A stretch of DNA of 64,000 bases, from positions 62,001 to 126,000 of the forward strand of contig NZ_JAHLDM010000001.1 of the NCBI RefSeq assembly GCF_018861295.1, read 5' to 3'. The translations under genes were made by a program, and so were the position numbers. Under the pieces are notes generated by a model, which was given only the letters and a program-made list of their open reading frames with translations, made no database searches and was not told where the DNA came from. This document shows, piece after piece, positions 8,563-18,225 of this stretch. The DNA comes from Clostridium_AD estertheticum_D (GTDB lineage: Bacteria; Bacillota; Clostridia; Clostridiales; Clostridiaceae). Position 1 is the first letter of the stretch. Each line of letters begins with the position of its first letter.

Positions 8563-9066
8563 GTGATTAAAATTTTGCATTATGCACTTGGATTGCCTCC
8601 GGTTAACACAGGGGGATTAGCGAAACAGCCACAAAATATTATGGTACGCCAAGTAGCTAATGGTAATGAAGTTTCATTAGTATATCCAGGAAATATTTCA
8701 ATAGATAGAGAATTAAAAATCAAAATGAATAAATCCTTTAACAATATAAAAGTATATGAAATAAATAATCCGATTTCCGCTACATTACTCAGCGGAGAAC
8801 ATGATCCTAAAGTATCGCTTAAACATATGGGTTTTAATATATATACTGATTTCTTAAAAACTATCGAGGTTAATATCATACATATTCATACATTGGTGAA
8901 CTTAGATGAAGAGTTTATATCCGCTGCGAATAAAATGGATATAAAAATTATATTCACAGCACATGATTATTTCGAAATATGTCCTAAAGTTAAAACTATT
9001 GGTTCAGGAGTAGAAACATGTACGGAGTGTGGTAATGGTGAAAAATGTGTGATTTGTAATCGATGA
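8563..9066 (+). pseudogene. Truncated glycosyltransferase (N-terminal domain only)
   Basis: GTG 8563 sits 5 nt after AGGAGG and gives MIKILHYALGLPPVNTGG, a good family-4 glycosyltransferase N terminus with the glycine-rich acceptor loop. The protein stops after 167 residues at the Cys cluster (CTECGNGEKCVICNR). It aligns through about 105 residues with the gene at 1-1212, about half of positions identical, ending where that protein continues into its donor-binding domain. Without a GT-B C-terminal domain it cannot be a working transferase of this type, so it is a duplicate fragment. The intact RBS and lack of frameshifts mean it may still be translated. Confidence 0.75.
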
Positions 9067-9092
9067 ATTATATAAAAATACTCTAATCTTGT

Positions 9093-9221
9093 TTAATTAT
9101 TTCTACCTTCATTATGTTTGTTACCTTGCATTGAGGGGGTTGTTTTACTAGCTGCTTTCATTAAGCTGCATAATAAAACATACGCAATAGTTAATATTAT
9201 TACTAAAACTACATATTTCAT
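9093..9221 (-). CDS. Small membrane protein, 42 residues
   Basis: A 42-residue ORF begins MKYVVLVIILTIAYVLLCSL and ends in a polar Asn/Lys-rich tail. One membrane segment covers residues 3-21. AGAGGA lies 9 nt before the ATG. It sits alone on the minus strand between two plus-strand transcription units. No family is recognised; it could be a small membrane regulator or a chance ORF. Confidence 0.45.
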   Translation of the reverse strand: MKYVVLVIILTIAYVLLCSLMKAASKTTPSMQGNKHNEGRNN

Positions 9222-9381
9222 AAAGAACACGTCCTCTTCTATTAAAATGAGTGAAAATGTATAACCTTTTAATGATTATACTTATATAACGGTTACCTTA
9301 TCAATATAGTTTCATTTTTGCAATTATACCGTAAAAAAACATTTCACTAAATTCGAGTTTGAATAATCTAAAATAATTGCA

Positions 9382-9428
9382 AAAAACCAAAGATAACTAG
9401 CGAAATGATGCTAATTATTTTTGGTTTT
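9382..9428. other. Terminator-like hairpin in the gap before the ABC exporter
   Basis: Arms of about 18 bp (9382-9401 with 9410-9428, CCAAAGATAACTAGC against GCTAATTATTTTTGG) with a T-rich right side. It may end plus-strand transcription from the truncated glycosyltransferase. The rest of the 9222-9621 gap is AT-rich and shows no further structure or ORF I can support. Confidence 0.5.
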
Positions 9429-9621
9429 ATATATTCTAATTAATTACTTTCTATGTATTTATAATAATAAACCATAGGAATTCATAGTTCGGTGGGTTAA
9501 TTGTATATTTATAGAGAAATATGACATTGTGTGATAGAATAAATGGTATAAGTTTATATTTATTGAAAACTGTTAAATTATGATTAAATTTTATAAAAAA
9601 AATAAGCGGAGGCTAGAGGGT

Positions 9622-10779
9622 ATGTTTACAGCAATAAAAATAGCCTGGAGATTCTTAATAAACAGTAAGATTCAAACATTAGTAATAGTTTTAGGTATTG
9701 CTATAGGGATTTCGGTACAGATATTTGTTGGGATACTAAGTACAGGTTTGGAAACCTCTTTAATTGATAAAGTCGTGGGAAATTCAACTCATATAACGAT
9801 CAATCCTAAAAACAATATAATAAAGGATTATCAGGTCAAGGTAGATAAAATTAAAAAGCTGGATGGTAGGATAACATCGGTGGCGCCAGTGGTTGGATAT
9901 AATGCATCTCTTAACATTAGAAATATGACGGAGCCTATACAAATTAGTGGATTTGTTTCTAAAGATTTGGAGTCATTATATAATATTAAAGATAAAATTT
10001 ATAAAGGAAGAACTGTAAAATATTCTGGAGAAGTATTGATTGGTAAGGAACTTAGTGAAAAATTAGGATTGAAAATAAATGATAACATTAATATAATAAC
10101 GGCTGATAATCGAAAGATAGTCGTTAAAGCCGTAGGATTTTATGATTTTGATACAATAAAAATTAATAAAATTTTAGTTATTACGAATTTTAAAACTGCT
10201 CAGAATTTGTCGGCGATTGGTGATGCTGCAACATCTATGGAATTAACTACGAGTGATCCTTATAATGCCGATGTTATTGCGAGTAATCTGAAAAAAGGGT
10301 TAAATGATAAAAATTTAGTAATAGAAAATTGGAAAGATCAGAACAAGTTATTAGTAAGCGCTATAATGGGTGAAAAAGTATGTAGCCTAATAATTCAACT
10401 TAGTGTAATGATTGCTGCTGTTTTAAGTATAATAAGTATAATGAGTATAAGTGTGGTTCAAAAATACAAGCAAATAGGTATTTTAAAGGCTATGGGAATA
10501 AAAGATGGTTCAGCTGCCCTTATATTTTTAATTCAAGCTTTTATTTTAGGGGTAATTGGTACAGGTATTGGTGTGGGGTTAACCTATTTGTATGTAAAAG
10601 GGTTTAATAGATATATAGTGTCATCAGTTGATGGAAAACCTATAGTTAATATAATTGTTAATTATAATTTTATAATTAAATTATGTATTATTGATGTAAT
10701 AGCATCAACTTCAGCGGCATTTTTTCCAGCTTTAAAATCTTTTAAATTAACGCCTGTGGAGGTTATAAAAAATGGATAG
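9622..10779 (+). CDS. ABC transporter permease, FtsX/MacB-like
   Basis: The preferred start is ATG 9622, which has GGAGG 9 nt upstream; an in-frame ATG at 9580 has no RBS. The 385-residue product has one membrane helix near the N terminus (LVIVLGIAIGISVQIFVGIL), a large extracytoplasmic domain and three C-terminal helices with the FtsX-domain pattern (IISIMSISVVQKYKQIGILKAMGI). This is the MacB/LolCE architecture, used to extract or export lipids, peptides or lipoproteins rather than to import. It overlaps the ATPase gene by 8 nt. Substrate is unknown; the place in an exopolysaccharide locus may be coincidental. Confidence 0.85.
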   Translation: MFTAIKIAWRFLINSKIQTLVIVLGIAIGISVQIFVGILSTGLETSLIDKVVGNSTHITINPKNNIIKDYQVKVDKIKKLDGRITSVAPVVGYNASLNIRNMTEPIQISGFVSKDLESLYNIKDKIYKGRTVKYSGEVLIGKELSEKLGLKINDNINIITADNRKIVVKAVGFYDFDTIKINKILVITNFKTAQNLSAIGDAATSMELTTSDPYNADVIASNLKKGLNDKNLVIENWKDQNKLLVSAIMGEKVCSLIIQLSVMIAAVLSIISIMSISVVQKYKQIGILKAMGIKDGSAALIFLIQAFILGVIGTGIGVGLTYLYVKGFNRYIVSSVDGKPIVNIIVNYNFIIKLCIIDVIASTSAAFFPALKSFKLTPVEVIKNG

Positions 10780-11446
10780 CATTATAGAACTTAAAGATAT
10801 TAATAAAATTTATGGAAAAAGAGTGAAAACACAGGTATTAAACAATATAAATTTATCTATTGATAAAGGCTCTTTTAATTCTATTATAGGGGCATCAGGT
10901 AGTGGTAAAACGACCTTATTAAATATAATAGGAATGCTTGATAGGCCTACAAGTGGACAAGTTGAATTGGAAGGCAGAAGAATAGATAAGATGAGTAGAA
11001 GGGCTTTAGCTGATATTCGAAACCGTAAAATAGGTTTTGTATTTCAATTTCATCATTTATTGCCAGAGTTTAATGCTATCGAGAATGTCATTATGCCTAG
11101 ATCTATAAGAAACATATTTTGCGGTAGAAAAACTTCTGAAAAAGCAAAAGAACTTTTGGAACTTGTGGGACTTCCAAAGGTTAAGAAAAACAAAGTTTAT
11201 GATTTGTCAGGTGGAGAGCAACAAAGGGTCGCAATTGCAAGGGCCCTTATGAACAGCCCTAAGATAATACTTGCAGATGAGCCAACGGGAAATTTGGATT
11301 CTAAAACTTCTGAGGTTATATATAATATATTTAGAGATATAAATAAAGAACTTGGAACTACTTTCATAATAATAACCCACGATGAGAGAATAGCAAAAAA
11401 AACAGATAGAATAATTGAAATAGAAGATGGTGTTATTAAATTTTAA
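10772..11446 (+). CDS. ABC transporter ATP-binding protein, MacB/LolD-like
   Basis: The 224-residue protein carries Walker A GASGSGKT (about residues 40-47), signature LSGGEQQR, Walker B IILADEPTG and the H-loop ITHD. This set is typical of the MacB/LolD/FtsE ATPase group. The start overlaps the permease end by 8 nt, so translation is probably coupled. Together they form a two-gene exporter. No accessory membrane-fusion protein gene is beside them. Confidence 0.92.
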   Translation: MDSIIELKDINKIYGKRVKTQVLNNINLSIDKGSFNSIIGASGSGKTTLLNIIGMLDRPTSGQVELEGRRIDKMSRRALADIRNRKIGFVFQFHHLLPEFNAIENVIMPRSIRNIFCGRKTSEKAKELLELVGLPKVKKNKVYDLSGGEQQRVAIARALMNSPKIILADEPTGNLDSKTSEVIYNIFRDINKELGTTFIIITHDERIAKKTDRIIEIEDGVIKF

Positions 11447-11648
11447 AGTGGCTAATTAATGCATTATCACCTCCCTCACCACTACATATAATATACATGT
11501 ATTTAATATTATTTTTGTGGGTTTTGTAAAATTAATTATAGAAATAGGAATTTTTGTGGTTTTTTATTGAAAAGATGTTTAATAGCAAAAATGATGATAT
11601 AATATTATGAGAACAAATTTTGAGAAACATAAAGAAGAGGTGTATATT

Positions 11649-13511
11649 GTGAAAGCTTTAGGAAAATGGAAAAAGCCGATACTAATACTAAGCGATGCAG
11701 TTTTAATAAACTTAGCATATATATTAGCTTTCTATTTTAGGTATAACTATAAAAATTTCAAATTCTATTCAAATGATTATAAAGAGATAGCGATAATTGT
11801 AACAGTTATTTACATAACATGTTTTTATCTATTTAAACTTTATGAAAGTCTTTGGAGTTATGCAAGTGTAGATGAATTTATGTTGGCTATTGGTGGATGC
11901 CTTGCTGCGAATATTTTGATGATTGTTTTTGTTAGAATTATTGGACATCCATTTGCTTATGGAGTAAGCATAATAGCTTGTGCTTTTAGTATTATTTTCA
12001 TACTTGGCTTTAGGATGTCATTTAGAGTCTATGATAGATTTACGGGTATTATTAATTGCAATGTCAGTAAAAATGATAGAAATAGAGTAATGATAATTGG
12101 GGCTGGGGCAGCTGCAGCAATGGTTATAAAAGAAATGAAAAGCAGTAACCAGAGCAAGTATACACCTATAGCTGTAATTGATGATGAACCTTATAAAAAA
12201 GGAAAAAACATTATGGGAGTAAAAGTTGTAGGAAATAGGAAAGATATTTTGTCTATTGCAAAAGCAAAAGATATAGAAACTATTCTTATAGCAATTCCGA
12301 CCATAGAGGATGAGGATAAACAACAAATACTTGAAATATGTAAAAAAACCAAATGTAAAATAGAAATTATTCCAGGTATGTATGAAATAATTAATGGGAA
12401 AGTTTCATTAAGTCAAATTAGAAAAGTAGACATTGAGGATTTACTAGGACGTAAAGCAGTAGTACTTGATACGGAAGGTATTGCAAGTTATATTCAAAAT
12501 AAAACAATCTTAGTAACAGGTGGCGGAGGGTCAATTGGTTCTGAGTTATGTCGTCAAATTATAAAATTTGCACCTAAACAATTAATTATTTTTGATATAT
12601 ATGAAAACAATGCTTATGATTTGCAAATTGAACTTAAGTATAAATACCCAAAATTAGATTTAAAGGTACTTATAGGATCTGTTCGAGATAAAAAAAGACT
12701 TGAGGATGTTTTTACAACATATTCACCGGATATAGTTTTCCATGCGGCGGCGCACAAACATGTTCCACTAATGGAAGAAAGTCCTATGGAAGCAATAAAA
12801 AACAATGTGTTTGGAACTTATAATGTAGCAGAGTGTGCTCATAGGTTTAATGTTGAAAGATTTGTAATGATATCAACAGATAAAGCAGTAAATCCAACTA
12901 ATGTTATGGGTGCTACTAAGAGAATGTGTGAGATGATTATACAATCTATGGATAAGATAAGTAAGACACATTTTGTAGCAGTGAGATTTGGAAATGTTCT
13001 GGGAAGTAATGGATCAGTTATACCATTATTTAAAAACCAAATAGCTCATGGTGGTCCAGTTACACTTACTAATAAATATATAACAAGATTCTTTATGACT
13101 ATCCCGGAAGCTGCACAATTAGTGCTTCAATCAGGTGCTTATGCCCAGGGGGGAGAAATCTTTGTTTTAGATATGGGGAAGCCTGTTAAAATATATGATT
13201 TAGCTTGGGATTTAATAAAACTTTCAGGATTTGAGCCAAATAAAGATATTAAAATTGAAGTTACGGGGCTACGTCCGGGTGAAAAACTTTATGAAGAACT
13301 GCTAATGAGTGAAGAAGGACTTACTAATACTAAACATGCGAAGATTTTTATTGGTAAACCTACTTTTAGTGATTTAGGAGTAATGAAAGAAAGAATGAAG
13401 GAGCTTGCGGTAATTATTGAGGCAAATGATGTTGATGCATTAACTAGTAAAATTAAAGACATTGTTCCTACTTATAAAAAAACCGGTGGCGAGGATGATC
13501 AAGCTGTCTAG
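11649..13511 (+). CDS. CapD/FlaA1-type UDP-sugar 4,6-dehydratase, membrane-bound
   Basis: The likely start is GTG 11649 (AGAGG 8 nt upstream, MKALGKWKK), giving 620 residues. The in-frame ATG at 11607 lacks an RBS and lies just 3' of a TATAAT-like element. There are four N-terminal membrane helices, a first Rossmann fold (IIGAGAAA), then a catalytic SDR domain with TGGGGSIGSEL and STDKAVNPTNVMGATKR. Met replaces the usual Tyr of YxxxK, as known for this subfamily. Relatives (CapD, PglF, WbpM) convert UDP-GlcNAc to the 4-keto-6-deoxy sugar for capsule or exopolysaccharide. It ends in a strong terminator. Confidence 0.9.
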   Translation: MKALGKWKKPILILSDAVLINLAYILAFYFRYNYKNFKFYSNDYKEIAIIVTVIYITCFYLFKLYESLWSYASVDEFMLAIGGCLAANILMIVFVRIIGHPFAYGVSIIACAFSIIFILGFRMSFRVYDRFTGIINCNVSKNDRNRVMIIGAGAAAAMVIKEMKSSNQSKYTPIAVIDDEPYKKGKNIMGVKVVGNRKDILSIAKAKDIETILIAIPTIEDEDKQQILEICKKTKCKIEIIPGMYEIINGKVSLSQIRKVDIEDLLGRKAVVLDTEGIASYIQNKTILVTGGGGSIGSELCRQIIKFAPKQLIIFDIYENNAYDLQIELKYKYPKLDLKVLIGSVRDKKRLEDVFTTYSPDIVFHAAAHKHVPLMEESPMEAIKNNVFGTYNVAECAHRFNVERFVMISTDKAVNPTNVMGATKRMCEMIIQSMDKISKTHFVAVRFGNVLGSNGSVIPLFKNQIAHGGPVTLTNKYITRFFMTIPEAAQLVLQSGAYAQGGEIFVLDMGKPVKIYDLAWDLIKLSGFEPNKDIKIEVTGLRPGEKLYEELLMSEEGLTNTKHAKIFIGKPTFSDLGVMKERMKELAVIIEANDVDALTSKIKDIVPTYKKTGGEDDQAV

Positions 13512-13564
13512 CTTTTAGATCATTTTTTCTATGGCCAAGTCATCTCCATTGGAGCTGTTAGAAT

Positions 13565-13607
13565 AACCGCCCAAATGCATATTTATGCGTTTGGGTGGTT
13601 CTTTTTT
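13565..13607 (+). terminator. Terminator after the CapD-like gene
   Basis: A 17-bp stem with one mismatch (AACCGCCCAAATGCATA with TATGCGTTTGGGTGGTT) has a 2-nt loop region and is followed by CTTTTTT. Confidence 0.9.
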
Positions 13608-13652
13608 ATTATAAACTAATTAATTTATTTAGTATTTAAGGGGTGATTTCAC

Positions 13653-14780
13653 ATGAAAAAGAGTATAGGAATTTCGTGTATGTTTTTGGTTGTGTTATTG
13701 AGCTTCATTTTTATTGTGGTGATTATTCGTAACAAGACAAATATAAAAGAAAATTTGGAATTAGTTGAGCAGCAAAAGGTAATAAATCGAGGTGAGGTAG
13801 GTAGAATTTCAGATTTGAATTTTTATCAGAAACTTCATCAAAAGAAGGATATAAATGCTTTGATAGTTGGAGACAGCATAGCTCAAAGTACAGGTACGTC
13901 TAATTTTCATGAGAAGTGGATTAATGTAGTAATAAAAGATGTGCAGAAAAAGTATAGATCAACCATAACAACTGATTCTATTACGGGAGGAAGTACAACG
14001 GGAATACGTGCTTGGGTTGAGCTAAACAATGCTAAACTTACAAAACAATATGATGTGGCATTTATATGTTTGGGGCAAAATGACCAATTTAATATAAAGC
14101 CAAAACAATTTAGAATGTTTTACGAGAGTATTATAATTAAACTTAAAAAATTAAATCCTAATATAGAAATAATACCAATTATAGAAAGCTCATTTAGACA
14201 GTATAATGATTATTCAAAGGCTATAGAGGATTTAGCGGAGCATTATAATCTTCAGTACGCGGATACCGTGAGGGCATTTAATAACTCAGGAAAGCTCTAT
14301 TCTTATTTATCTAATGATTTGGTACATCCTAATGGCAAAGGGTACGTTTATTATGCTAAAACAATTGAAAAGGTTATAAATGATAATTACTTATCTAATA
14401 AAAAAACAAATATTGATTATAGTGTATTATACAATAACACTAAGAAATTAACTGATTATGTTTTTGATAATTCACCGGATTTAAATAATGGGTTCACTAT
14501 AGAAAATGGATTTATTGGAAATAAGGTTTCAGAAAATTTAACTTTTAATACAACTAAGAGTGTAGCCATTATACATTTCCTACGAAAACCTAATGGTGGA
14601 AAGTTCAAAGTATTTATAGATGATAATTTTATAAAAGAAATTAACACTAATTCAACATTCCAGGTTAGCTATTCTGATTTAATAGCTTATAATTTGAGAG
14701 GAAATCATAAAATTAGGATTGAGATATCCTATATAATTAAGAAAGGTTCTGTAAAAATTTTAGGACTTGTAACAAATTAA
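13653..14780 (+). CDS. Membrane-anchored SGNH/GDSL hydrolase
   Basis: The 375-residue protein has an N-terminal signal-anchor (residues 7-26). Its SGNH domain shows block I VGDSIAQS (Ser about residue 75), a Gly-rich block II (GGSTTG), block III GQND (about 145-148) and block V DLVHPNGKGY with the catalytic Asp/His (about 220-231). A C-terminal region of about 110 residues looks like a beta-rich accessory domain. Such proteins are esterases, often de-O-acetylases of cell-surface polysaccharide, acting outside the membrane. The neighbouring polysaccharide genes fit this. ATG has GGGGTG upstream. Confidence 0.85.
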   Translation: MKKSIGISCMFLVVLLSFIFIVVIIRNKTNIKENLELVEQQKVINRGEVGRISDLNFYQKLHQKKDINALIVGDSIAQSTGTSNFHEKWINVVIKDVQKKYRSTITTDSITGGSTTGIRAWVELNNAKLTKQYDVAFICLGQNDQFNIKPKQFRMFYESIIIKLKKLNPNIEIIPIIESSFRQYNDYSKAIEDLAEHYNLQYADTVRAFNNSGKLYSYLSNDLVHPNGKGYVYYAKTIEKVINDNYLSNKKTNIDYSVLYNNTKKLTDYVFDNSPDLNNGFTIENGFIGNKVSENLTFNTTKSVAIIHFLRKPNGGKFKVFIDDNFIKEINTNSTFQVSYSDLIAYNLRGNHKIRIEISYIIKKGSVKILGLVTN

Positions 14781-14911
14781 TAATTGTTAAAAACTCGAAA
14801 AATAGGGAAAAGAGGCAGAAGTAGTATTGCAAATATACTGGTTTCTTGATATAATTATTAAACATTTAAGGATAACTAGTAAATAGGCATATATGAAGGG
14901 TGGTGTTTTAT

Positions 14912-15058
14912 ATGGGACTTTTACGTTGGATAGGCGGAATAGTAGTATTCTTTTGGGTTGTAGGGTTTATACTTAAAATTGGTGGCGGATTAATACATAT
15001 GTTGCTAGTAATCGCTGTAATAGTATTTCTTGTTGATAAAATTTCTGGGAAAAGATAA
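14912..15058 (+). CDS. Lmo0937-family small membrane protein
   Basis: This 48-residue ORF begins MGLLRWIGGIVVFFWVVG, has two hydrophobic segments joined by LKIGGGLIHM, and ends KISGKR. This matches the short two-helix Lmo0937-type family (DUF5670) found across Firmicutes. GGGTGG lies upstream of the ATG. Function is unknown; relatives are often linked with envelope stress. It is a single-gene unit closed by a terminator. Confidence 0.75.
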   Translation: MGLLRWIGGIVVFFWVVGFILKIGGGLIHMLLVIAVIVFLVDKISGKR

Positions 15059-15103
15059 ATTTAATAAAATAATATATTATAAGTATTTTAAATTAAATAC
15101 ATG

Positions 15104-15142
15104 ATTAAATAGGAACTAACTGTAAGTTGGTTCCTATTTAAT
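15104..15142 (+). terminator. Terminator after the Lmo0937-like gene
   Basis: Stem ATTAAATAGGAAC...GTTCCTATTTAAT; no strong T tail. Confidence 0.7.
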
Positions 15143-15244
15143 TATGTAAAAATATAAAATTATTTTTATAATATTAATTAAAGTATTAAATTTTGTGTTA
15201 TCATGATAGTATGAAAAGCTTTTATTTTAGAGGAGGAATTTTTA

Positions 15245-16561
15245 ATGGAATCAGAACCCGCGCCCATGCCTAACAGCAATATAGTGGTGCAATTAATATT
15301 AATTGTTATTTTAACACTGATAAATGCGTTTTTTGCATCTGCAGAGATGGCAATAGTATCTTTGAACAAGAACAAACTTAAACATTTAGCAGAGGAAGGT
15401 AATAAAAAGGCTATACTATTATCAAGACTTATAGAAAAGCCAACAAAATTTTTATCGACGATTCAGGTGGGTATTACGTTTGCAGGATTTTTTTCAAGTG
15501 CTTATGTGGCTACCGCGATAGCAGGTAAACTAACACTCGTTTTAAGTAATATAAGTGTACCTTATAGTGAAGGAGTTGCTCTAGTTGTTATAACAATTGG
15601 ACTTGCTTATATAACACTTGTATTTGGAGAATTGTTTCCAAAACGTATTGCGCTTCAAAACTCTCAGGCTATTGCAATGTTTTCTGTAGTACCTATTATG
15701 TATATATCTAAAATAGTTACACCATTTGTGAGTTTACTAACAGTATCTACCAATATTCTAGTTAAAATCACTGGTCTTGGTCATGAGAGCAAAGAGGAAA
15801 AGATATCGAAGGAAGAAATAAAGTCACTTATAGAAGTGGGTCAGGAACACGGCGTTATTAATGAAACAGAAAAAGAAATGATAAATAACATCATTGAGTT
15901 TGATGACAAATTGGCAAGAGAAGTTATGACTCCAAGAACTGACGTATATATGATTGATATGGATGACCCTATTACAGAGTATTTAGATGAGTTATTAATC
16001 GAGCGTCATTCAAGAGTGCCAGTATTTGAGGGTGATGTTGATAATATCGTAGGAATACTTCATATGAAAGATTTTATGATAGAGGCAAGAAAAAGTGGTT
16101 TTGAAAATGTAAATATTAAGAATATATTACATTCACCTTATTTTGTTCAGGAAAATAAAAATATAGATGAATTATTTAAAGAATTGAAAAGTTCTAAAAA
16201 TCATATTGCGATGCTTATAGATGAGTATGGAGGATTTTCAGGGGTAGTTACAACTGAAGACATTACAGAAGAAATCATGGGTAATATTGAAGATGAATAT
16301 GATCACGAGGAACCAGAAATAAAGAAAGTTGATAATAATACTTATATAGTAAGTGGATTACTTTCTTTAGATGATTTAAATGAGCATTTAGATTTAAATT
16401 TAGTTTCCAAAGATTATAATACAATAGGAGGCTTTTTAATTAATCTTATGGGATGTATTCCAAAGATAAATGAGGAGAGAACTGTTGAATATGGAGATGT
16501 AATATTTAGAATAGAGGAAGTTCGCGAACGAAGAATAGAAAAAATTAAAATATGTATATAA
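15245..16561 (+). CDS. CNNM/CorC-family transporter (DUF21-CBS-CorC)
   Basis: In order the 438-residue protein has a DUF21 membrane domain (about residues 12-200, with NAFFASAEMAIVSLNK), two CBS domains (about 215-335, starting VMTPRTDV) and a CorC/HlyC C-terminal domain (about 350-430). The family exports or senses Mg2+ and related divalent metals, or Na+; the older hemolysin name is not supported. GAGGAGG precedes the ATG. A paralogue follows after 187 nt with its own promoter region, so the two are a tandem pair rather than one operon. Confidence 0.9.
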   Translation: MESEPAPMPNSNIVVQLILIVILTLINAFFASAEMAIVSLNKNKLKHLAEEGNKKAILLSRLIEKPTKFLSTIQVGITFAGFFSSAYVATAIAGKLTLVLSNISVPYSEGVALVVITIGLAYITLVFGELFPKRIALQNSQAIAMFSVVPIMYISKIVTPFVSLLTVSTNILVKITGLGHESKEEKISKEEIKSLIEVGQEHGVINETEKEMINNIIEFDDKLAREVMTPRTDVYMIDMDDPITEYLDELLIERHSRVPVFEGDVDNIVGILHMKDFMIEARKSGFENVNIKNILHSPYFVQENKNIDELFKELKSSKNHIAMLIDEYGGFSGVVTTEDITEEIMGNIEDEYDHEEPEIKKVDNNTYIVSGLLSLDDLNEHLDLNLVSKDYNTIGGFLINLMGCIPKINEERTVEYGDVIFRIEEVRERRIEKIKICI

Positions 16562-16562
16562 G

Positions 16563-16594
16563 AATTACCCTACTTTTAGTAAAGTAGGGTAATT
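16563..16594 (+). terminator. Terminator after first CNNM/CorC gene
   Basis: Stem AATTACCCTACTT with AAGTAGGGTAATT and a 6-nt loop; weak T tail. Confidence 0.7.
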
Positions 16595-16748
16595 TAAAGT
16601 CGATCAAATTATAACACTTTCTATATGAAGAAAATTTGAATTCGTAGATAAATATGGTATTATATAATTAGGAGAGTATTTTATGATTATAATAGACTAA
16701 GTATGGATAATACTAAGCATATGTGTTGACTTGGAAGGAGTTATCAAA

Positions 16749-18044
16749 GTGACTATTTTTATAAACATTGTTATCGTATTTTTACTGGTATTTATGAATG
16801 CTTTTTTCGTTGCCACAGAATTTGCAATGGTAAAGGTTAGAAAATCTAGGATAGAAACATTAGTACTTGATGGAGCTCAAAATGTAAAATACACTTTAAA
16901 GGTTGTAAAAGATTTGAACTCATATCTATCTGCATGTCAGCTAGGAATAACTTTAGCATCCCTAGGGCTTGGATGGATAGGAGAGCCTGCAGTAGCTGCA
17001 ATGCTCACTCCGTTATTTACTTTAATGGATCTGCCAGAAGCCGCTGTGCACTCAATTTCTTTTATCTTAGGATTTTCACTTATAACTGGTTTTCATATAG
17101 TACTTGGGGAGTTAGTACCAAAGTCACTCGCAATTATAAATACAGAGAAGATAGCAATGTATACAGCGCTACCCCTCGTTTGGTTTTATAATGTAACCTT
17201 TCCAGTAATGTGGGCTTTTAACCATAGTACTAATTTAGTTTTAAAAATGTTTGGTGTATCACTAGTTGATGAACATGACATAGCGCATACTGATGAGGAA
17301 ATAAAGTTATTAGTTGAGGAAAGTTATAATCATGGATTAATAGATAAAACTGAATTAACTTTTATAGATAATATATTTGATTTTTCAGAGAAAACAGTAA
17401 AAGAAATAATGATACCTCGAACTGATATGGAATGCATTTACCTCGAAGATTCTTTTGAAGATATTATAGCATTTACTTTAGATGAACAGCTAACAAGATA
17501 TCCAGTATGTCGGGATAGTAAAGATAATGTTGTTGGGTTTGTACATATTAAGGATTTGTATAAGCAAAAAATCGAAGGGAATAGCCAAAAGATAGAGGAT
17601 GTTATCCGTGAAATTAAATTTGTACCAGAATCATTATCAATAAGTGAATTATTAAAAGTATTTAAAAAAGATAAGGTACAAATGGCTATAATTATTGATG
17701 AATATGGTGGAACATCTGGACTTTTAACTATTGAAGATATTTTAGAAGAAATAGTTGGAGAGATCCAAGATGAGTTTGATGAAGAGGTTAATGAGATTAT
17801 TAAAACAGAAGATGGTGGCTACAGTGTCGATGGAAAAGTTATTATTGAGGATATTGTCGAACTGTTAAGTATAGATATAGAGGAAGAAAACATTGATACA
17901 ATTGGTGGATGGGTTTATTCACAACTAAGATCATACCCACAAGTGAATGATAAAATTATTTATGAGAATTATGAATTTATTATATTAGAATGTGATAGTA
18001 AAAGAATTAGTAAAGTTAAAATTAAGAAGTTAGTTGAAAAATAG
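16749..18044 (+). CDS. CNNM/CorC-family transporter, second copy
   Basis: The chosen start is GTG 16749, which has AGGAG 8 nt upstream; the in-frame TTG at 16731 lies before that RBS. The product has 431 residues with a DUF21 domain containing NAFFVATEFAMVKVRKSR, two CBS domains (IMIPRTDM) and a C-terminal CorC domain (EDGGYSVDGKVIIEDI). It is more distant from the first copy than a recent duplication would give. Likely role: divalent-metal or Na+ efflux at the cytoplasmic membrane, with nucleotide binding at the CBS pair. Confidence 0.9.
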   Translation: MTIFINIVIVFLLVFMNAFFVATEFAMVKVRKSRIETLVLDGAQNVKYTLKVVKDLNSYLSACQLGITLASLGLGWIGEPAVAAMLTPLFTLMDLPEAAVHSISFILGFSLITGFHIVLGELVPKSLAIINTEKIAMYTALPLVWFYNVTFPVMWAFNHSTNLVLKMFGVSLVDEHDIAHTDEEIKLLVEESYNHGLIDKTELTFIDNIFDFSEKTVKEIMIPRTDMECIYLEDSFEDIIAFTLDEQLTRYPVCRDSKDNVVGFVHIKDLYKQKIEGNSQKIEDVIREIKFVPESLSISELLKVFKKDKVQMAIIIDEYGGTSGLLTIEDILEEIVGEIQDEFDEEVNEIIKTEDGGYSVDGKVIIEDIVELLSIDIEEENIDTIGGWVYSQLRSYPQVNDKIIYENYEFIILECDSKRISKVKIKKLVEK

Positions 18045-18050
18045 CAATAA

Positions 18051-18094
18051 GCCCTTTTGGTTATGTAGTTAATAGCTAAAGGGGCCATTTTTTA
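18051..18094 (+). terminator. Terminator after second CNNM/CorC gene
   Basis: Imperfect stem GCCCTTTTGGTTA against TAGCTAAAGGGGC followed by TTTTTT. Confidence 0.65.
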
Positions 18095-18114
18095 TCTAAA
18101 TTTATAACACAAAT

Positions 18115-18186
18115 ATGAATAAATATACAACAATATGAATAAATATTCATGTTGTTGTTGATTTTTTTATAACTCTATTGTATAAT
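18115..18186 (+). promoter_or_regulatory. argC promoter with two ArgR (ARG) boxes
   Basis: Two ARG-box-like 16-mers lie 20 bp apart: ATGAATAAATATACAA (18115-18130) and ATGAATAAATATTCAT (18135-18150, near-perfect palindrome). They are followed by -35 TTGATT (18158-18163) and -10 TATAAT (18181-18186) with 17-bp spacing. The spacing of about two helical turns fits an ArgR hexamer. Arginine repression is the expected outcome. Confidence 0.82.
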
Positions 18187-18225
18187 AATCTTTATTAATA
18201 AATTTTAGAGGCGAGGCGATTTAAT

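Noticed and set aside
16934..17191. Second-frame 85-residue ORF inside the second CNNM/CorC gene
   Set aside because: It is a shadow of the real frame, with no RBS and no recognisable protein.
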